Notes under the pieces: generated by a model
What the model saw: only the letters and a program-made list of their open reading frames with translations
Database searches by the model: none
Told to the model about the DNA's origin: nothing
Shown: positions 1 to 10,647 of the stretch, one piece after another
How positions within the stretch are numbered: the stretch's first letter is position 1
How the letters are laid out: each line of letters begins with the position of its first letter
Source: Zea mays
Taxonomy: Eukaryota; Streptophyta; Magnoliopsida; Poales; Poaceae
Length of the DNA: 64,000 nt
Direction: 5' to 3'
NCBI RefSeq assembly: GCF_902167145.1
Contig: NC_050098.1
Location: forward strand, 112,630,207 to 112,694,206
Translations under genes and position numbers: made by a program

Positions 1-1609
1 ATGAAAATGGTATTAAAATTTATTTCTTAACTAATCTCATATCAAATACATAAAACCTTAGGAAATTCGTATCTCCTTCGTTTTAAATCCGATTTGACTT
101 GTTCCAGTTGCGTTAGTCTCGTAGCAACGCGTAGAACATTATTATGTAGTATATTCTTATGTTTGGTGTGATGTTAATTTTGTCTATGCACTGTTTGTTT
201 GAATTGCTACGACTAGCAGTGAGGTCACGTGTCACCTGAAGATCATCCTGGTACCTGGAATCTCAAGTCCCAGGCAAGTTGTGCCCTTGATCACTTCTTT
301 TTACCCAGCCATGTTCTGATTAATCATAATGATCTGCATAGGTTAATTTTGATGGGACCCAATAGGTTACCCTAGCTTGATTATCTTTATACCTTGTTTA
401 CCACTGAACTTTTTGGGTAGTACTTGCTAGTGCTTTATGTGGTTTTGGGTATGAAGATACATTATTCATGATCACACTGTTATTATCCGTTTATTATTAC
501 TGTTCATGATAAGATCATTATGTTAATTGGAACATGGAGAACCACCCGGGAAAACAGTGCTACCACAAGGGTTTAATGGGATGCCCTTGGCCGATTAATT
601 AGGAAAGCTAGTGGAAGACTACCTTACCCGAAAGGGGCAAGGGCAGTAGGGGAGTGGTCAGTGTAGGGAGGCCCTCGGGAGGATTTTGCTGTGATAGCGG
701 TCCTGCAAGGGATTCCTGGGAAGACCCTCGGGAGGATTTTGCTGTGATGGCGGTCCTGCAAGGGATTCCTGGGGAGGCCCTCGGGAGGATTTTGCTGTGA
801 TGGCGGTCCTGCAAGGGATTCCTGCATTGGAGCTTCCTATAAACTGTAGCGGGTTTTCTGAAGCTAGTGGAACTTTGTAAAGGCCTCGTAGTGTTACCCT
901 GCCTCGCCTCCTCGGTAGAGGTGTATGGGAAGTCGCGATCCCTTGGCAGATGGGTAACATGACTTGTGGGTAAAGATGCGCCACCTCTGCAGAGTGTAAA
1001 ACTGGTATACTAGCCGTGCTCACGGTCATGAGCGGCTCGGACACTCACATGATTAAATTATGGAACTTAAACTCAATTTGTCATATGCATTGCATCGCAG
1101 GTGAGGTTGTTACTTTTGTTCTACTACTTAATTGGGTTGGTATTTACTTATACTTAGTAATTGCTAATAAAATTTTGACCAACTTTAAAAGCAATGCTCA
1201 GCTCTAACCATCCTCTTTGGTAAGCCTTACACTTCACGTGAGCTCCCACCTTTGGCGAGTTCATGCACATTATTCCCCACAACTTGTTGAGCGATGAACG
1301 TATGTGAGCTCACTCTTGCTGTCTCACATACACCACAGGTCAAGACCAGGTACTGCAGGATGATGCTCATGGGGGATGCTGCGATGAGTTCGTGAGTGGT
1401 CTAGGTCGTCGTCTCCCAGTCAACTTTGGGTTGCTGGACCGTTGTCTCCTTATAATGTAATTATTTATTTTGTATAGAACTCCTGTTATATGTAAAGATG
1501 TGACATTCGATCCTGTGCCACTATACATCATATGTATGAGACTTGGTCCCAGCATACCTGGTGTTTATGTTAACCCCGGGTTTTGGATCCCTAAAATCCG
1601 GGTGTTACA
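1..1609 (+). mobile_element. Tekay-like LTR (subtype B), right-hand part, plus orientation
   Basis: The reverse complement of this stretch aligns by eye along its whole length with the LTR that starts at 40541 (same order of blocks, for example the shared ACAAGTTGTGGGGAATAATG). It ends at 1609 in ..CCGGGTGTTACA, the usual end of such LTRs. It abuts, without any PBS or PPT, a fragment of another LTR type at 1610. I read it as the end of a solo LTR or full element inserted in the subtype A LTR; the left side is outside the window. It contains a 53-bp triple repeat near 668-824. Confidence 0.75.
668..824. repeat. Tandem repeat, 3 copies of 53 bp inside the LTR
   Basis: Three near-identical head-to-tail copies with CCCTCGGGAGGATTTTGC beginning at about 672, 725 and 778. 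The related LTR at 40541-43869 does not show the triplication, so it arose in this copy or subfamily. Short reading frames over it are repeat artefacts. Confidence 0.9.
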
Positions 1610-1923
1610 CCTGGGTTGATCGGACCCATAAACATTGCCTAGGTGAATGGCTAGGGATCCACTATAAGGCTTTCACAAAATATCCTTAGTACAAAGCCAC
1701 CCGCTAAGGTTTCCACGTTAGTATTGATGACCCTCTAGGTGAGGTAACTTAGCCAAGACTACCACCCCATGTTAACATGAGCTGCCACCAAACCACTGCC
1801 GCCCCCTATTGCTCATCTTTCAGGTAGGGTTGCTAAGCACTAAGTCTATAGAGCTAATTACCAAAGCCAGAGCCATTATAGCAATCATGGTTGCACTGTT
1901 ATCCTAGGTTGTCACTTATGTTC

Positions 1924-2507
1924 TGTTGGAGACTTGTTCTCAAATGCTATGAATTAAGAACAAGGCAATATAAAATGTTAAATGTTAACGTCCTTCGTCC
2001 ATGAAACATTATTCCCTTGAGGATAATGAACCTTGGACGAAGGTTGATGAGAATATAATTACGAGGGTTAAGTCTTCGTAATTAAATTTCAATAGATTGT
2101 ATAAGATAACGTAAAATAAAGGGTATAAAAAGATAAACAAATCATAAACGAATTATATTATATTTACTTAATATATTGAATCATCGAATACAATTATACC
2201 TCTGCCTTGGCAAAGGTTGGTTCACGAAAGATGCGATTGCAATTACCAGAATGCGTGAACAGTAAAGGAATACTGTTCACTATTTATAGACACAGGACAC
2301 AGCCTGTGAAGAATTACAATTATGCCCCTCATAAAAGTTTACAACATTGACTCAGACCCTTATGGACTAAAAGGTCATTCTATCTTTAAGTCGGTTTGTA
2401 ATACCGAAGCTTCATGAAGAGGAACCTTCGGCCATCCCACACAAACAGCTTCAGCCGAAAACCACTTCTTCCTACAAGACCTTCGGCGACAAAGCATAGT
2501 CCCAACA
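1924..2507 (-). repeat. 3' LTR of the Tat-clade element
   Basis: Direct repeat of 10648-11231, 584 bp each, TGTTGG...CCAACA. A minus-strand TATA box, CTATAAATA, lies at 2281-2289 and again at 11005-11013 in the other copy. Confidence 0.95.
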
Positions 2508-2519
2508 GTAGCCCCTTTC
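2508..2519 (-). other. Polypurine tract of the Tat-clade element
   Basis: The minus strand reads AAAGGGGCTAC immediately before the 3' LTR, the expected position of the plus-strand primer. Confidence 0.55.
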
Positions 2520-2764
2520 GCGGTGCTAGATCGTTTTTCGTAACGAGCTTGATCCGTGAAAAAAGTCTCTTAAGCTTCGGGGAGCCGAAGGTCCAAAAAA
2601 CACCTTCCCTGAGCTCGTTGTCGAGAAACGATTCAGTTTCCCAGCGTATAATGGTCCCACCTTGCAGAGTTACTGTTTGTCTCTGCGGTCCACCGCGCAG
2701 CGAGTGCAAGCGGGTGTCCGCCTGGTGTAAAAATCCTGGCGCTTCGCCTTCTTACCTGCAGTAC

Positions 2765-2772
2765 TATATAAA
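2765..2772 (+). promoter_or_regulatory. TATA box of the antisense gene
   Basis: TATATAAA lies on the plus strand about 185 nt before the ATG at 2958, outside the LTR. Its position suggests that the antisense gene has its own promoter. This is inference from the sequence. Confidence 0.6.
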
Positions 2773-2957
2773 CAGACGAGTAGGTGTGAAGTTACCACAG
2801 CATTCATTGCTATTTGCACTGTTTTGCTGCAAAAATTTTTAACCATCGCCGAAGCTTGACTCTCGGAATTGAACGAAGCTCCAACTTGAAGCCTGCTTCG
2901 TCAGAAGAAAAAACTTCGGAAGAAAAAAGTATTTAATTTCCACAAATTCAGAATTAA

Positions 2958-5864
2958 ATGGCCAGAGTGCGTTCTACCGCTAGGGTTGAGCGTGAGGTGG
3001 GCGAAGCTGAAGGTTCGGAGACTGTTCCCATCTCCGAAGCGATGCAAAGATCCGGACTGGTAACTTCGGAAAAGATCCCCAGTGATGATGCAGAACAAGC
3101 AGAACAAGCAGTTGCCGAAGCAGAAGAAGAAGATATTGAGGAAACTGACCCTGAAGACGATTATCGTATTGCCATGCCAAGCAAGCCCAGCCACTTGGAC
3201 TTCGAAAAGTCTACTGTTTCGAAGGCTGATCTCTCCAAGATGGTAAAGTCGGGCTTTTTCAGTGAAAATCAGAAGAAGCTATTATGCTTCGGGGGAGAAG
3301 AGACTACCCCAAAGCCGGAGAAAGATGAAATTGTCATTTTCAAGAGCTTTCTAAAGGCTGGATTAAGATTCCCCCTACATGGGATTATTGCAGAGGTACT
3401 GGAGAGGTTCGGTATCTATTTTCATCAGTTGACTCCTAACGCTATTGTTAGGCTTAGTGTTTATATCTGGGCCCTCCGAAGCCAAGCGGTGGAGCCGTTT
3501 GCGGACAGCTTTTGCCGAGTTCACGAACTGCACTATCAGACGAAGGCTAGAAAAGATGGATTGCATGACAATTTTGGTTGCTATAATTTCGCTTACCGGA
3601 AAACCACAAAGTTTCCTGTAATCAGCTACCGGAGCAAATGGGCAGCAGGCTGGAAGTCGGAGTGGTTCTATGTCAAGGTTGATGACGACAAGGAGAAGCT
3701 TGTGCAAAGTCCACTCGAACTAATCTTCGGAGAAACCCGACCTCGCTGCAACATGACACCAGAAGGTCCAACACAACAAGCGTTGAATGAATTCAGAATT
3801 ATTGCAGAGCATATCAGTACAAGAGACCTGGTTCAGGAGTTTTTGGCTTTCAAAGTTTTTCCTAGTTTAAAAGAATGGGAAATGCCGAAGCTAAAGGGGG
3901 AGAAGAAAGAAGGTGAACTTGTGCGTTTACCTTACTATTTCAAGTTTAAGAAATACTTTAAAACACCTTGCCAAGAGTGGCTGGATACAATTGAAGTAAT
4001 GTGCAATGAAATACTTGGCAACTACTCCAAAAAAGAAGATCAATTGATGACTGCTGCCTTCGGCACCCGTCCGAAGCGAAGACTGAATCGAGTGCTGGAC
4101 GCCCTGGGTTTTGAATACCCTGACTATGAAAATCTGAATAAAGGTGTCGGGGGCCAGAAAAGGAAAAGGATAACTGAAGCCTTAAATGAAGATGAGAAAG
4201 AACCATCAAAGAAGAAAATTCCGAAGAAGAGGAAAGCGTCTTCTCCGAAGCAAAAAATATCCGACGAAGAAGAAACCCCCGCATCACCCTCTGCCCCTGA
4301 CGTGGAGGAAATTTTGAAGGTAATGACTGAATCCCTGCCTGCGAAGCTAAGTCCATTGGGGCCTCAACTGACAAAGTTTTTTCAGAAGGAAAAGGAGCCT
4401 GAAAAAACGAAGAAAACGACTAAAGCAAAGAGACAAAGAATCATCACTGTAACAGAGGTCATTGACAAGACACCACCAAGAGCTTCAGCTCAGAAGACAC
4501 CAGCGGCTGAGGAAAGGACAAATATTGAAATCACACCTTCGGAGGTTGCGGCTGCCGAAGTTGCCTCAATTGAAGATTTGAACCTGGAAAGCACAATTGA
4601 ACACATTGACAAGATACTGCTAGACATGGCCACAGAAGAAGCTGCCACTGCCGCCGAAGAGGCCATGGCCGCAGTGCCGGGGAAAGAAAAGGAAATTGTT
4701 GACGAAGCTTCGGAGGACGAGGCCTTCATGTTTCAAAATTTAGTTGGAGAGAAATTGTCAAAACCCGAAATAGAAGAGCTTAAAGAGTATGCCAAATCTT
4801 GCGGGTACAAACCAGGAGCACTCCTCTTCGGAGGTATTGATGATGAAAAATTAGATTGTATTCGAGATCAAACTGGAGCCAAAGTTATCGGTACTCTGTC
4901 AAAGAGTATCGGTTTTCCAAAGCTAGAAACGGACATTAGCCGCTACCGACGACAGCATATCGTTGGTAGTTTATTTTATTCCAATTTCAAGGTGAGCTAC
5001 TTTTCCCTTAACTTTTATTGTTTTTAATAATGAAAACATGTCTAACGAAGGTTGTTTTCGTGCAGAGTATGCTGTTGAGCAAAGCCTTGAAAATGCAGCA
5101 AGATTTTGAAGACAAGAAACACGAAGTTATAATTGAAAATTTGGAAAGCAAAATAAAGGAGCAATCAGCTGCTATTGAGAAGAAGAACTTTGAGCTCCAA
5201 GCAACTGAAGGTTTATTGGCGGAGGCCGAAGCTAAAATAACAGAACTGAACACGAAGCTTCTCGGCCAATCTGAGCAGTTTGAACAAGAAAAGCAAGAAC
5301 TTAATGCAAAACTTGAAGCCGAAGCTCAACAAAATTCAGATTTGAAAAAACTATTGGCGGGCCTTCAAGAAAAATGTTTGGAATTTAGCAACAAATGTAT
5401 TCAACGACTAAGAAAAATTTTCCACTCAGTTGGAGCCAGCAGTGAGAAATTCACCCCCTCAGCTGAAGAATTACCGAAGACCTTTGAACATATTGAGGGT
5501 GAAATTGACGAGCTCGACGAAGTTATAGCTGGGCACGGTGACTTCTGTGCCTGGGTAGCTTCTCGAGGTACTGCTGCAGCTTTCCTAAAGGCTGGCTGCG
5601 ATCATGGAAGGATTGTCAATAGGCCAAATTTCACTTTATCACCATCAATCCTAGATGACATTCCTGATCTCGCCCGAAGTATTTCCAATAGATTTGTAAA
5701 AATGATATGGACAAAAGGCGGGCGAGAAAAAGCTGGAGACGAAGCTCGGAGTCATCTTGAACCAGTAAGAAATCATACCTTGTGCTTACTTCTTCCTTCA
5801 AGCTCGATTTTGACTTACAACAACTTAATTCATGTAGGATGACGAAGCCGAAGTCGATGATTAA
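2958..5864 (+). CDS. Antisense extra ORF of the Tat element, three exons, gypsy-type transposase-like (Transposase_28 / mobile-domain type)
   Basis: Predicted exons are 2958-4991, 5066-5764 and 5838-5864, joined in frame to give about 919 aa. Both introns are short (74 and 73 nt) with canonical ends (AAG/GTGAGC...GTGCAG and CCA/GTAAGA...ATGTAG). Without splicing the first frame ends soon after 4991. Residues about 90-300 look like the Pfam family Transposase_28 (putative gypsy type transposon domain), with motifs such as LRFPLHGIIAEVLERF. A lysine-rich stretch at about 400-435 resembles a nuclear localisation signal. Exon 2 begins with a long heptad-like, Glu/Lys-rich coiled coil; the end is acidic (DDEAEVDD). 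Tat elements are known to carry such extra ORFs, often antisense and upstream of the 3' LTR; their role is unknown. The ATG was chosen because it is the first in the frame after the TATA box. No internal stops are seen in the exons. Confidence 0.8.
4992..5065 (+). other. Intron 1 of the antisense ORF
   Basis: The donor is GTGAGC after a complete codon and the acceptor is TTTTCGTGCAG. The 74-nt AT-rich interior holds the stop that would end the unspliced frame. Removal joins exon 1 to the coiled-coil exon in frame. Confidence 0.7.
5765..5837 (+). other. Intron 2 of the antisense ORF
   Basis: The donor GTAAGA and acceptor TTCATGTAG enclose 73 nt. Splicing adds a short acidic tail of eight codons before TAA at 5862-5864. 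Confidence 0.65.
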
Positions 5865-6649
5865 AAAAGGATGACGCCGAAGCTAAAATCCCTCGAAGAT
5901 TAAATAGGAGTAGACTGTAGACAGACTCAGGAAACTTTTGAGATAACTTTTGTAAATGTAACTAAATTTGTCTTTAATGAGTTCTGTTCATACCTTGTAT
6001 TATGCTCTTACCCTTCCATTAATGCATGTGAAGTGCTTTGTTGTGAACGAAATTATCTTTTTTGAGCCGAAGGCGAAAAAAACACCTTCCCTTCTTTTCG
6101 TACACAGCGAAGCATAGAAAAACAACATTTCCCTTTCTTCCGAAGCTCTCTTTTTTGTACGCGAAGAAGCTCTTCTCTTATGCCGAAGCAACCACTTATG
6201 CCATGATAATGATTATCCTACATATGCCTGGATGAATGTTTATGAATGCAAATGCTATGATGTAATGTGATGTGAAAATGAATGTCCAAACACATATCCG
6301 AAGCCATACTCTCAGCCATTATTTCCTTAGAAACAATCACACATCAGCTCTGCATTCCCTTAGGAACGACTTTGGAGCTTCCTCGCCTTTTACTTTCGGC
6401 GGAATCAGCGTTGACTTTTCGCTGTAAGCTCTGCATTCCCTTAGGAACGACTTTGGAGCTTCTTCGCTTTTTACTTTTCGACACTCGATGGTGCATTCTC
6501 AGCTTTTACATTTACATTCCTTGGGGGATTTTGCTCTTATAGAACTAAAAAAGGAAATTACATATGATGGCCCCATTAAAAACCTTTCTCCCCCTTTAGA
6601 AAGGAAAAGAGTGCCATGAAAAAGAAAAAACATAAAAAATTACATCAAG
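5865..6649. other. Convergent non-coding interval between antisense ORF and pol
   Basis: This holds the 3' ends of two convergent transcription units. It has no credible gene. It contains two direct copies of a segment of about 50 bp starting at 6346 and 6427 (81-bp period) that share GCATTCCCTTAGGAACGACT, plus a partial third copy near 6490-6530. Confidence 0.6.
6346..6480. repeat. Two direct repeats with 81-bp period
   Basis: Near-identical blocks begin AGCTCTGCATTCCC at 6346 and 6427 and continue for about 50 bp to CTTTTTACTTT / CCTTTTACTTT. They lie between convergent genes, so a role in RNA 3'-end formation is possible but unproven. Confidence 0.75.
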
Positions 6650-9600
6650 TTACACATAATATCGCCGAAGCTCATCCGCATTCCAAGATCTAGGAATGTC
6701 GTTGCCGTCCATATCCTTCAATCTGTATGAACCAGGTCTTGACGAAGATGCTACTAAGAAAGGTCCCTCCCATTTCAACTGCAACTTGCCCACTGTGTCT
6801 GGGTTGGCCACCCTCCGAAGCACCAAATGTCCTGGCTCAATATTCTTTAGCCGAACCTTTCTATCTCGCCATTTGATTGTCTCGGCTTGATATTTATTGA
6901 TATTCTCCACAGCTTGAAGCCTGATCCCTTCTAAAGCATCTTTTTCCACAGAATAAGCATCTTCAGAACCTGATTCTGCCGAAGCTACTACTCTTATTGA
7001 TCCAGTTTTAGCTTCCTCCGGAGTTATTGCTTCGTCACCAAATAATAACTTGAATGGAGTAAAGCCTGTAGACCTTGATGTTGTTGTGTTGTGGCTCCAC
7101 ACCACTTTGGTTAACTGATCTGGCCACTTTCCCCTGGGTTGATTGAAGATTAACTTCATTATTCCTGTCATTATAATGCCATTGGCTCTTTCAACGAGCC
7201 CATTTGACTCCGGATGCCTGACTGATGCAAAATGGATCTTCGTACCAATTTGATCACAGAAATCTTTGAAAGCTTCGGAGTCGAACTGTGTTCCATTATC
7301 CACAGTGATGGCCTTTGGTACCCCGAAACGACAAACAATATTCTGCCAGAAAAACTTTTGAATGGTGGCCGAAGTTATTGTGGCTAAAGGCTTTGCCTCA
7401 ATCCATTTGGAAAAATATTCCACAGCCACTACAACATATCTTAAGTTCCCTTGGGCCGGTGGTAGTGGACCCAACAAGTCAAGGCCCCACCTTTGCAATG
7501 GCCAAATGGGTTGTATGAGCTGTGTTAAGGACGAAGGTTGTTTTTGATCTCTTGCACATTTCTGACAACCTTCGCACTTTTGAACTAATTCCGCTGCATC
7601 CGAAGCTGCCTTCGGCCAATAAAACCCTTGACGGAAAACTTTTCCAAGTAACGGCCTAGATCCAATGTGAGATCCGCACAGGCCTGCATGTATTTCTTTC
7701 ATCAACTCTATGCCTTCGGTTCTAGATAAACACTTGAGTAACGGAGCACAAACTCCATGCTTATACAACTCCCCTTCTATGATGACATATGGACGAGCTC
7801 TTGCCTCTATTCTCCTGTTATAAGTTTCGTCATCTGAAAGGAATTTACCCTGAAGGTAAGAGATGATCTCAGTTCTCCAATCTTCGCTATAAACAGGGGA
7901 TATATTGAGGACTGCTCTTTCTAGAAGTTCCACCGAAGGTGCTTTTATTGTTTCGAAGAACACATCCGAAGGTAAGGGCAGCCCCTGTGCTGCTGACTTA
8001 GCTAGCAAATCAGCATGCTCATTTTGTCCTCGAGGGATATTTTTGACAGAAAATCCTTCGAAGGAAGCTTCGACTCTTCGAACCATATCCAGATATTTTT
8101 CAAGCTTCGGATCTTTGGCCTTGCAACTCTTGTCGATATGACCCGAAACAACCTGGGAATCAGTTTTAAGAATGGCCCTTCTGATTCCCATTGCTTTTAG
8201 CTTTCGAAGACCCAAAAGCAGGGCTTCGTACTCAGTAATATTGTTTGTACAACTGAAATCGAGTCTTGCCGCATAACAAGTTTTAACTTTGGATGGCGAG
8301 ACTAACACAGCAGCTGCTCCTGCCCCGAAGGTTCCCCAAGCCCCATCGCAAAACACTGTCCATACTTCGGCATCCTTATTTGTTTCTTCATCCTGAGCCC
8401 CTGGCGTCCAGTCAGCAATGAAGTCTGCTAACGCCTGGGACTGGATCGAAGATCTATGCACATAATCAATGCAAAATTCATTGAGCTCTGCAGCCCATTT
8501 TCCAATGCGCCCAGTAGCTTCTCTATTTCTCATAATATCCTTCAACGGCTGCGAAGAAGGAACAACAATATTGTATGCTTGAAAGTAATGCCGAAGCTTC
8601 CTGGATGCCATCAAAACAGCATATAACACCTTCTCTAACTCTGTATAGTTTTTCTTTGATATACTAAGAACTTCAGATACAAAATACACTGGGACCTGCT
8701 TCTTGACTTGGCCATCAAGCTTCTCCTGGACAAGTGCTGCACTCACCGCTGAGTGCGAAGCTGCCACATATAATAACAAAGGAGCCCCTGGCGTTGGTGG
8801 AGTTAATGTTGTTAAATCTATCAGATATTGCTTCAGTTCCTCGAAGGCTTTTTGTTGGCTTGGTCCCCATTGAAAGACTTCGGCTGATTTCAGCACTTCG
8901 AAGAATGGTAAATTTCTTTCTGCTGATCTGGATATAAATCTATTAAGAGATGCCAACCTCCCTGTTAATCTTTGGGCCCCCTTTTTTGTAGTTGGTGGCT
9001 CCATTCGAAGTATAGCTTCAATTTTACTTGGATTAGCTTCAATTCCCTTTGTTGAAACCAAGCATCCAAGAAATTTCCCCTTCTTTACTCCGAAGACACA
9101 TTTTTCTGGATTCAACTTTAAGCCAGCTTGTCTGAAACTGGCGAAGGTCTCCTGCAAATCAGCAATATGATTTTCCTGTTTCGTGCTTTTTACAATGATG
9201 TCATCAACATAAGTTAGCACATTTCTGCCTATCTGAGACTGGAGAACCTTCGCAGTCATTCTGCTGAAACTTCCTCCAGCGTTTTTGAGCCCCTCAGGCA
9301 TCCGAAGATAGCAGTATGTGCCACTTGGGGTTATGAAGCTAGTCTTCGGCTCATCTTCCTTCTTCATCCAGATTTGGTGGTAGCCTGAGTAACAGTCTAG
9401 CAGACTCATGAGCTCTGAAGAAGCTGCTGCATCAACTAAAGAGTCTATCCTTGGCAATGGGAATTCGTCCTTCGGACAAGCCTTGTTGAGATCTGTAAAA
9501 TCGATACACATTCGCCACTTGCCATTGGCCTTTTTTACCATAACAGTGTTAGCTAGCCATTCTGGGTACTTTACTTCTCTGATAACTCCTGCACTGAGGA

Positions 9601-10603
9601 GTCTTTTGACTTCATTACGAGCACCTTCGGCCTTATCATCAGACATTTTCCGAAGCCTCTGCTCTCTGGGTCTGAAGGATGGGTCAACATTGAGCGAGTG
9701 TTCAATAACATCCCTATTAACTCCGCAGAGATCATTGGCTGACCATGCAAAAACATCTTTGTTGTTGAACAAAAACCTTATCAAGGTTTTCTCCTGTTCT
9801 TCGGATAATTGAGAGCCCAATAGCACCTTCTGCTCTGCTATGTCCTCACATAAGAGCATGGGCTTCGGCTGATCTGCTGAAGCTGCTTTCTCCCTTCTGA
9901 ATTTGTACTGTTCAGAAGCTTCAGCTCCATCTATGTTATGGATTGCTTTTGAGTCAGTCCAGTTTCCTTCGGCCCTTCTGGCAGCTTCCTGACTTCCATG
10001 AATAGCGATGGGTCCTTGATCCGAAGGTATCTTCATGCAAAGATAAGCAGGATGAAGAATTGCTTCGAAAGCATTGAGGGTGCCACGACCAATAATTGCA
10101 TTGTAAGGGTATTCCATGTCAACAATGTCAAACACAACTTGCTCAGTTCTAGTGTTGTTGATGAACCCGAAGGTCATTGACATGGTGATCTTGCCTAGTG
10201 CTACAATCTGTCTTCCTCCGAAGCCACGGAGAGGATGTGTAGCATCATGAATCTTATCTTCTGGCTCTTGCATTTGTCTGAAGGCCTTAGCAAATATGAT
10301 ATCAGCTGCACTGCCTGTTTCAACCAAGACATTGTGGACCAGAAACCCTTTGATGACGCAAGAAATAACCATAGCATCGTTATGAGGAAAATCCTTGAGC
10401 TGAAGGTCCTCCTGGGAGAAGGTGATTGGGATGTGGGACCACCTTGACTTGATAAAGGGTCCTTGCACTCCAACATGTTGTACCCTTCTCTGCGCCTCTT
10501 TCTTCTGCTTTTTATTGACTGGTTCTGAGCACGAACCACCTATAATCGGGAGCACCAGCTTCGGGTCCGAAGCAGCTCCAGCTTGGTCGTTGAACGAAGC
10601 CAT
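6650..10603 (-). CDS. pol: Pol polyprotein of a Tat-clade Ty3/gypsy element, gag absent
   Basis: Uninterrupted 1,317-codon frame. The order seen is: a short N-terminal segment of about 30 residues that may be a gag remnant; an aspartic protease region with the active-site motif at residues 94-98, where the usual Asp is Glu (VETGS); reverse transcriptase with intact YVDD near 464-467; a gypsy RNase H; a second RNase H with CDGAWG near 750 and TDSQ; integrase with the His-His-Cys-Cys zinc motif (H..H, CEGCQKC) from about 970 and the D,D,E residues (TVDNGTQF, VERANG); and an integrase C-terminal part ending in NADELRRYYV. The double RNase H is diagnostic of the Tat lineage. The start codon lies 27 nt from the PBS. 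A full Tat element would have several hundred gag codons here, so an in-frame gag deletion is inferred. The protein would make cDNA and integrate it, but needs a capsid, and probably protease activity, supplied in trans. Confidence 0.9.
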   Translation of the reverse strand: MASFNDQAGAASDPKLVLPIIGGSCSEPVNKKQKKEAQRRVQHVGVQGPFIKSRWSHIPITFSQEDLQLKDFPHNDAMVISCVIKGFLVHNVLVETGSAADIIFAKAFRQMQEPEDKIHDATHPLRGFGGRQIVALGKITMSMTFGFINNTRTEQVVFDIVDMEYPYNAIIGRGTLNAFEAILHPAYLCMKIPSDQGPIAIHGSQEAARRAEGNWTDSKAIHNIDGAEASEQYKFRREKAASADQPKPMLLCEDIAEQKVLLGSQLSEEQEKTLIRFLFNNKDVFAWSANDLCGVNRDVIEHSLNVDPSFRPREQRLRKMSDDKAEGARNEVKRLLSAGVIREVKYPEWLANTVMVKKANGKWRMCIDFTDLNKACPKDEFPLPRIDSLVDAAASSELMSLLDCYSGYHQIWMKKEDEPKTSFITPSGTYCYLRMPEGLKNAGGSFSRMTAKVLQSQIGRNVLTYVDDIIVKSTKQENHIADLQETFASFRQAGLKLNPEKCVFGVKKGKFLGCLVSTKGIEANPSKIEAILRMEPPTTKKGAQRLTGRLASLNRFISRSAERNLPFFEVLKSAEVFQWGPSQQKAFEELKQYLIDLTTLTPPTPGAPLLLYVAASHSAVSAALVQEKLDGQVKKQVPVYFVSEVLSISKKNYTELEKVLYAVLMASRKLRHYFQAYNIVVPSSQPLKDIMRNREATGRIGKWAAELNEFCIDYVHRSSIQSQALADFIADWTPGAQDEETNKDAEVWTVFCDGAWGTFGAGAAAVLVSPSKVKTCYAARLDFSCTNNITEYEALLLGLRKLKAMGIRRAILKTDSQVVSGHIDKSCKAKDPKLEKYLDMVRRVEASFEGFSVKNIPRGQNEHADLLAKSAAQGLPLPSDVFFETIKAPSVELLERAVLNISPVYSEDWRTEIISYLQGKFLSDDETYNRRIEARARPYVIIEGELYKHGVCAPLLKCLSRTEGIELMKEIHAGLCGSHIGSRPLLGKVFRQGFYWPKAASDAAELVQKCEGCQKCARDQKQPSSLTQLIQPIWPLQRWGLDLLGPLPPAQGNLRYVVVAVEYFSKWIEAKPLATITSATIQKFFWQNIVCRFGVPKAITVDNGTQFDSEAFKDFCDQIGTKIHFASVRHPESNGLVERANGIIMTGIMKLIFNQPRGKWPDQLTKVVWSHNTTTSRSTGFTPFKLLFGDEAITPEEAKTGSIRVVASAESGSEDAYSVEKDALEGIRLQAVENINKYQAETIKWRDRKVRLKNIEPGHLVLRRVANPDTVGKLQLKWEGPFLVASSSRPGSYRLKDMDGNDIPRSWNADELRRYYV

Positions 10604-10630
10604 CAGCTCAAAAAAGTGGAAGTGAGTTCA

Positions 10631-10647
10631 CCGGAGGTGGGCGCCAA
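10631..10647 (-). other. Primer binding site of the Tat-clade element
   Basis: The minus strand reads TTGGCGCCCACCTCCGG directly after the 5' LTR, the TGGCGCC-type PBS usual in plant Tat elements. Only 27 nt separate it from the pol start codon, leaving no room for a gag gene. Confidence 0.8.

Noticed and set aside
10631..10647. Possible tRNA gene fragments at tRNA-complementary sites
   Set aside because: These are retrotransposon primer binding sites next to LTRs; no cloverleaf can be drawn around them.
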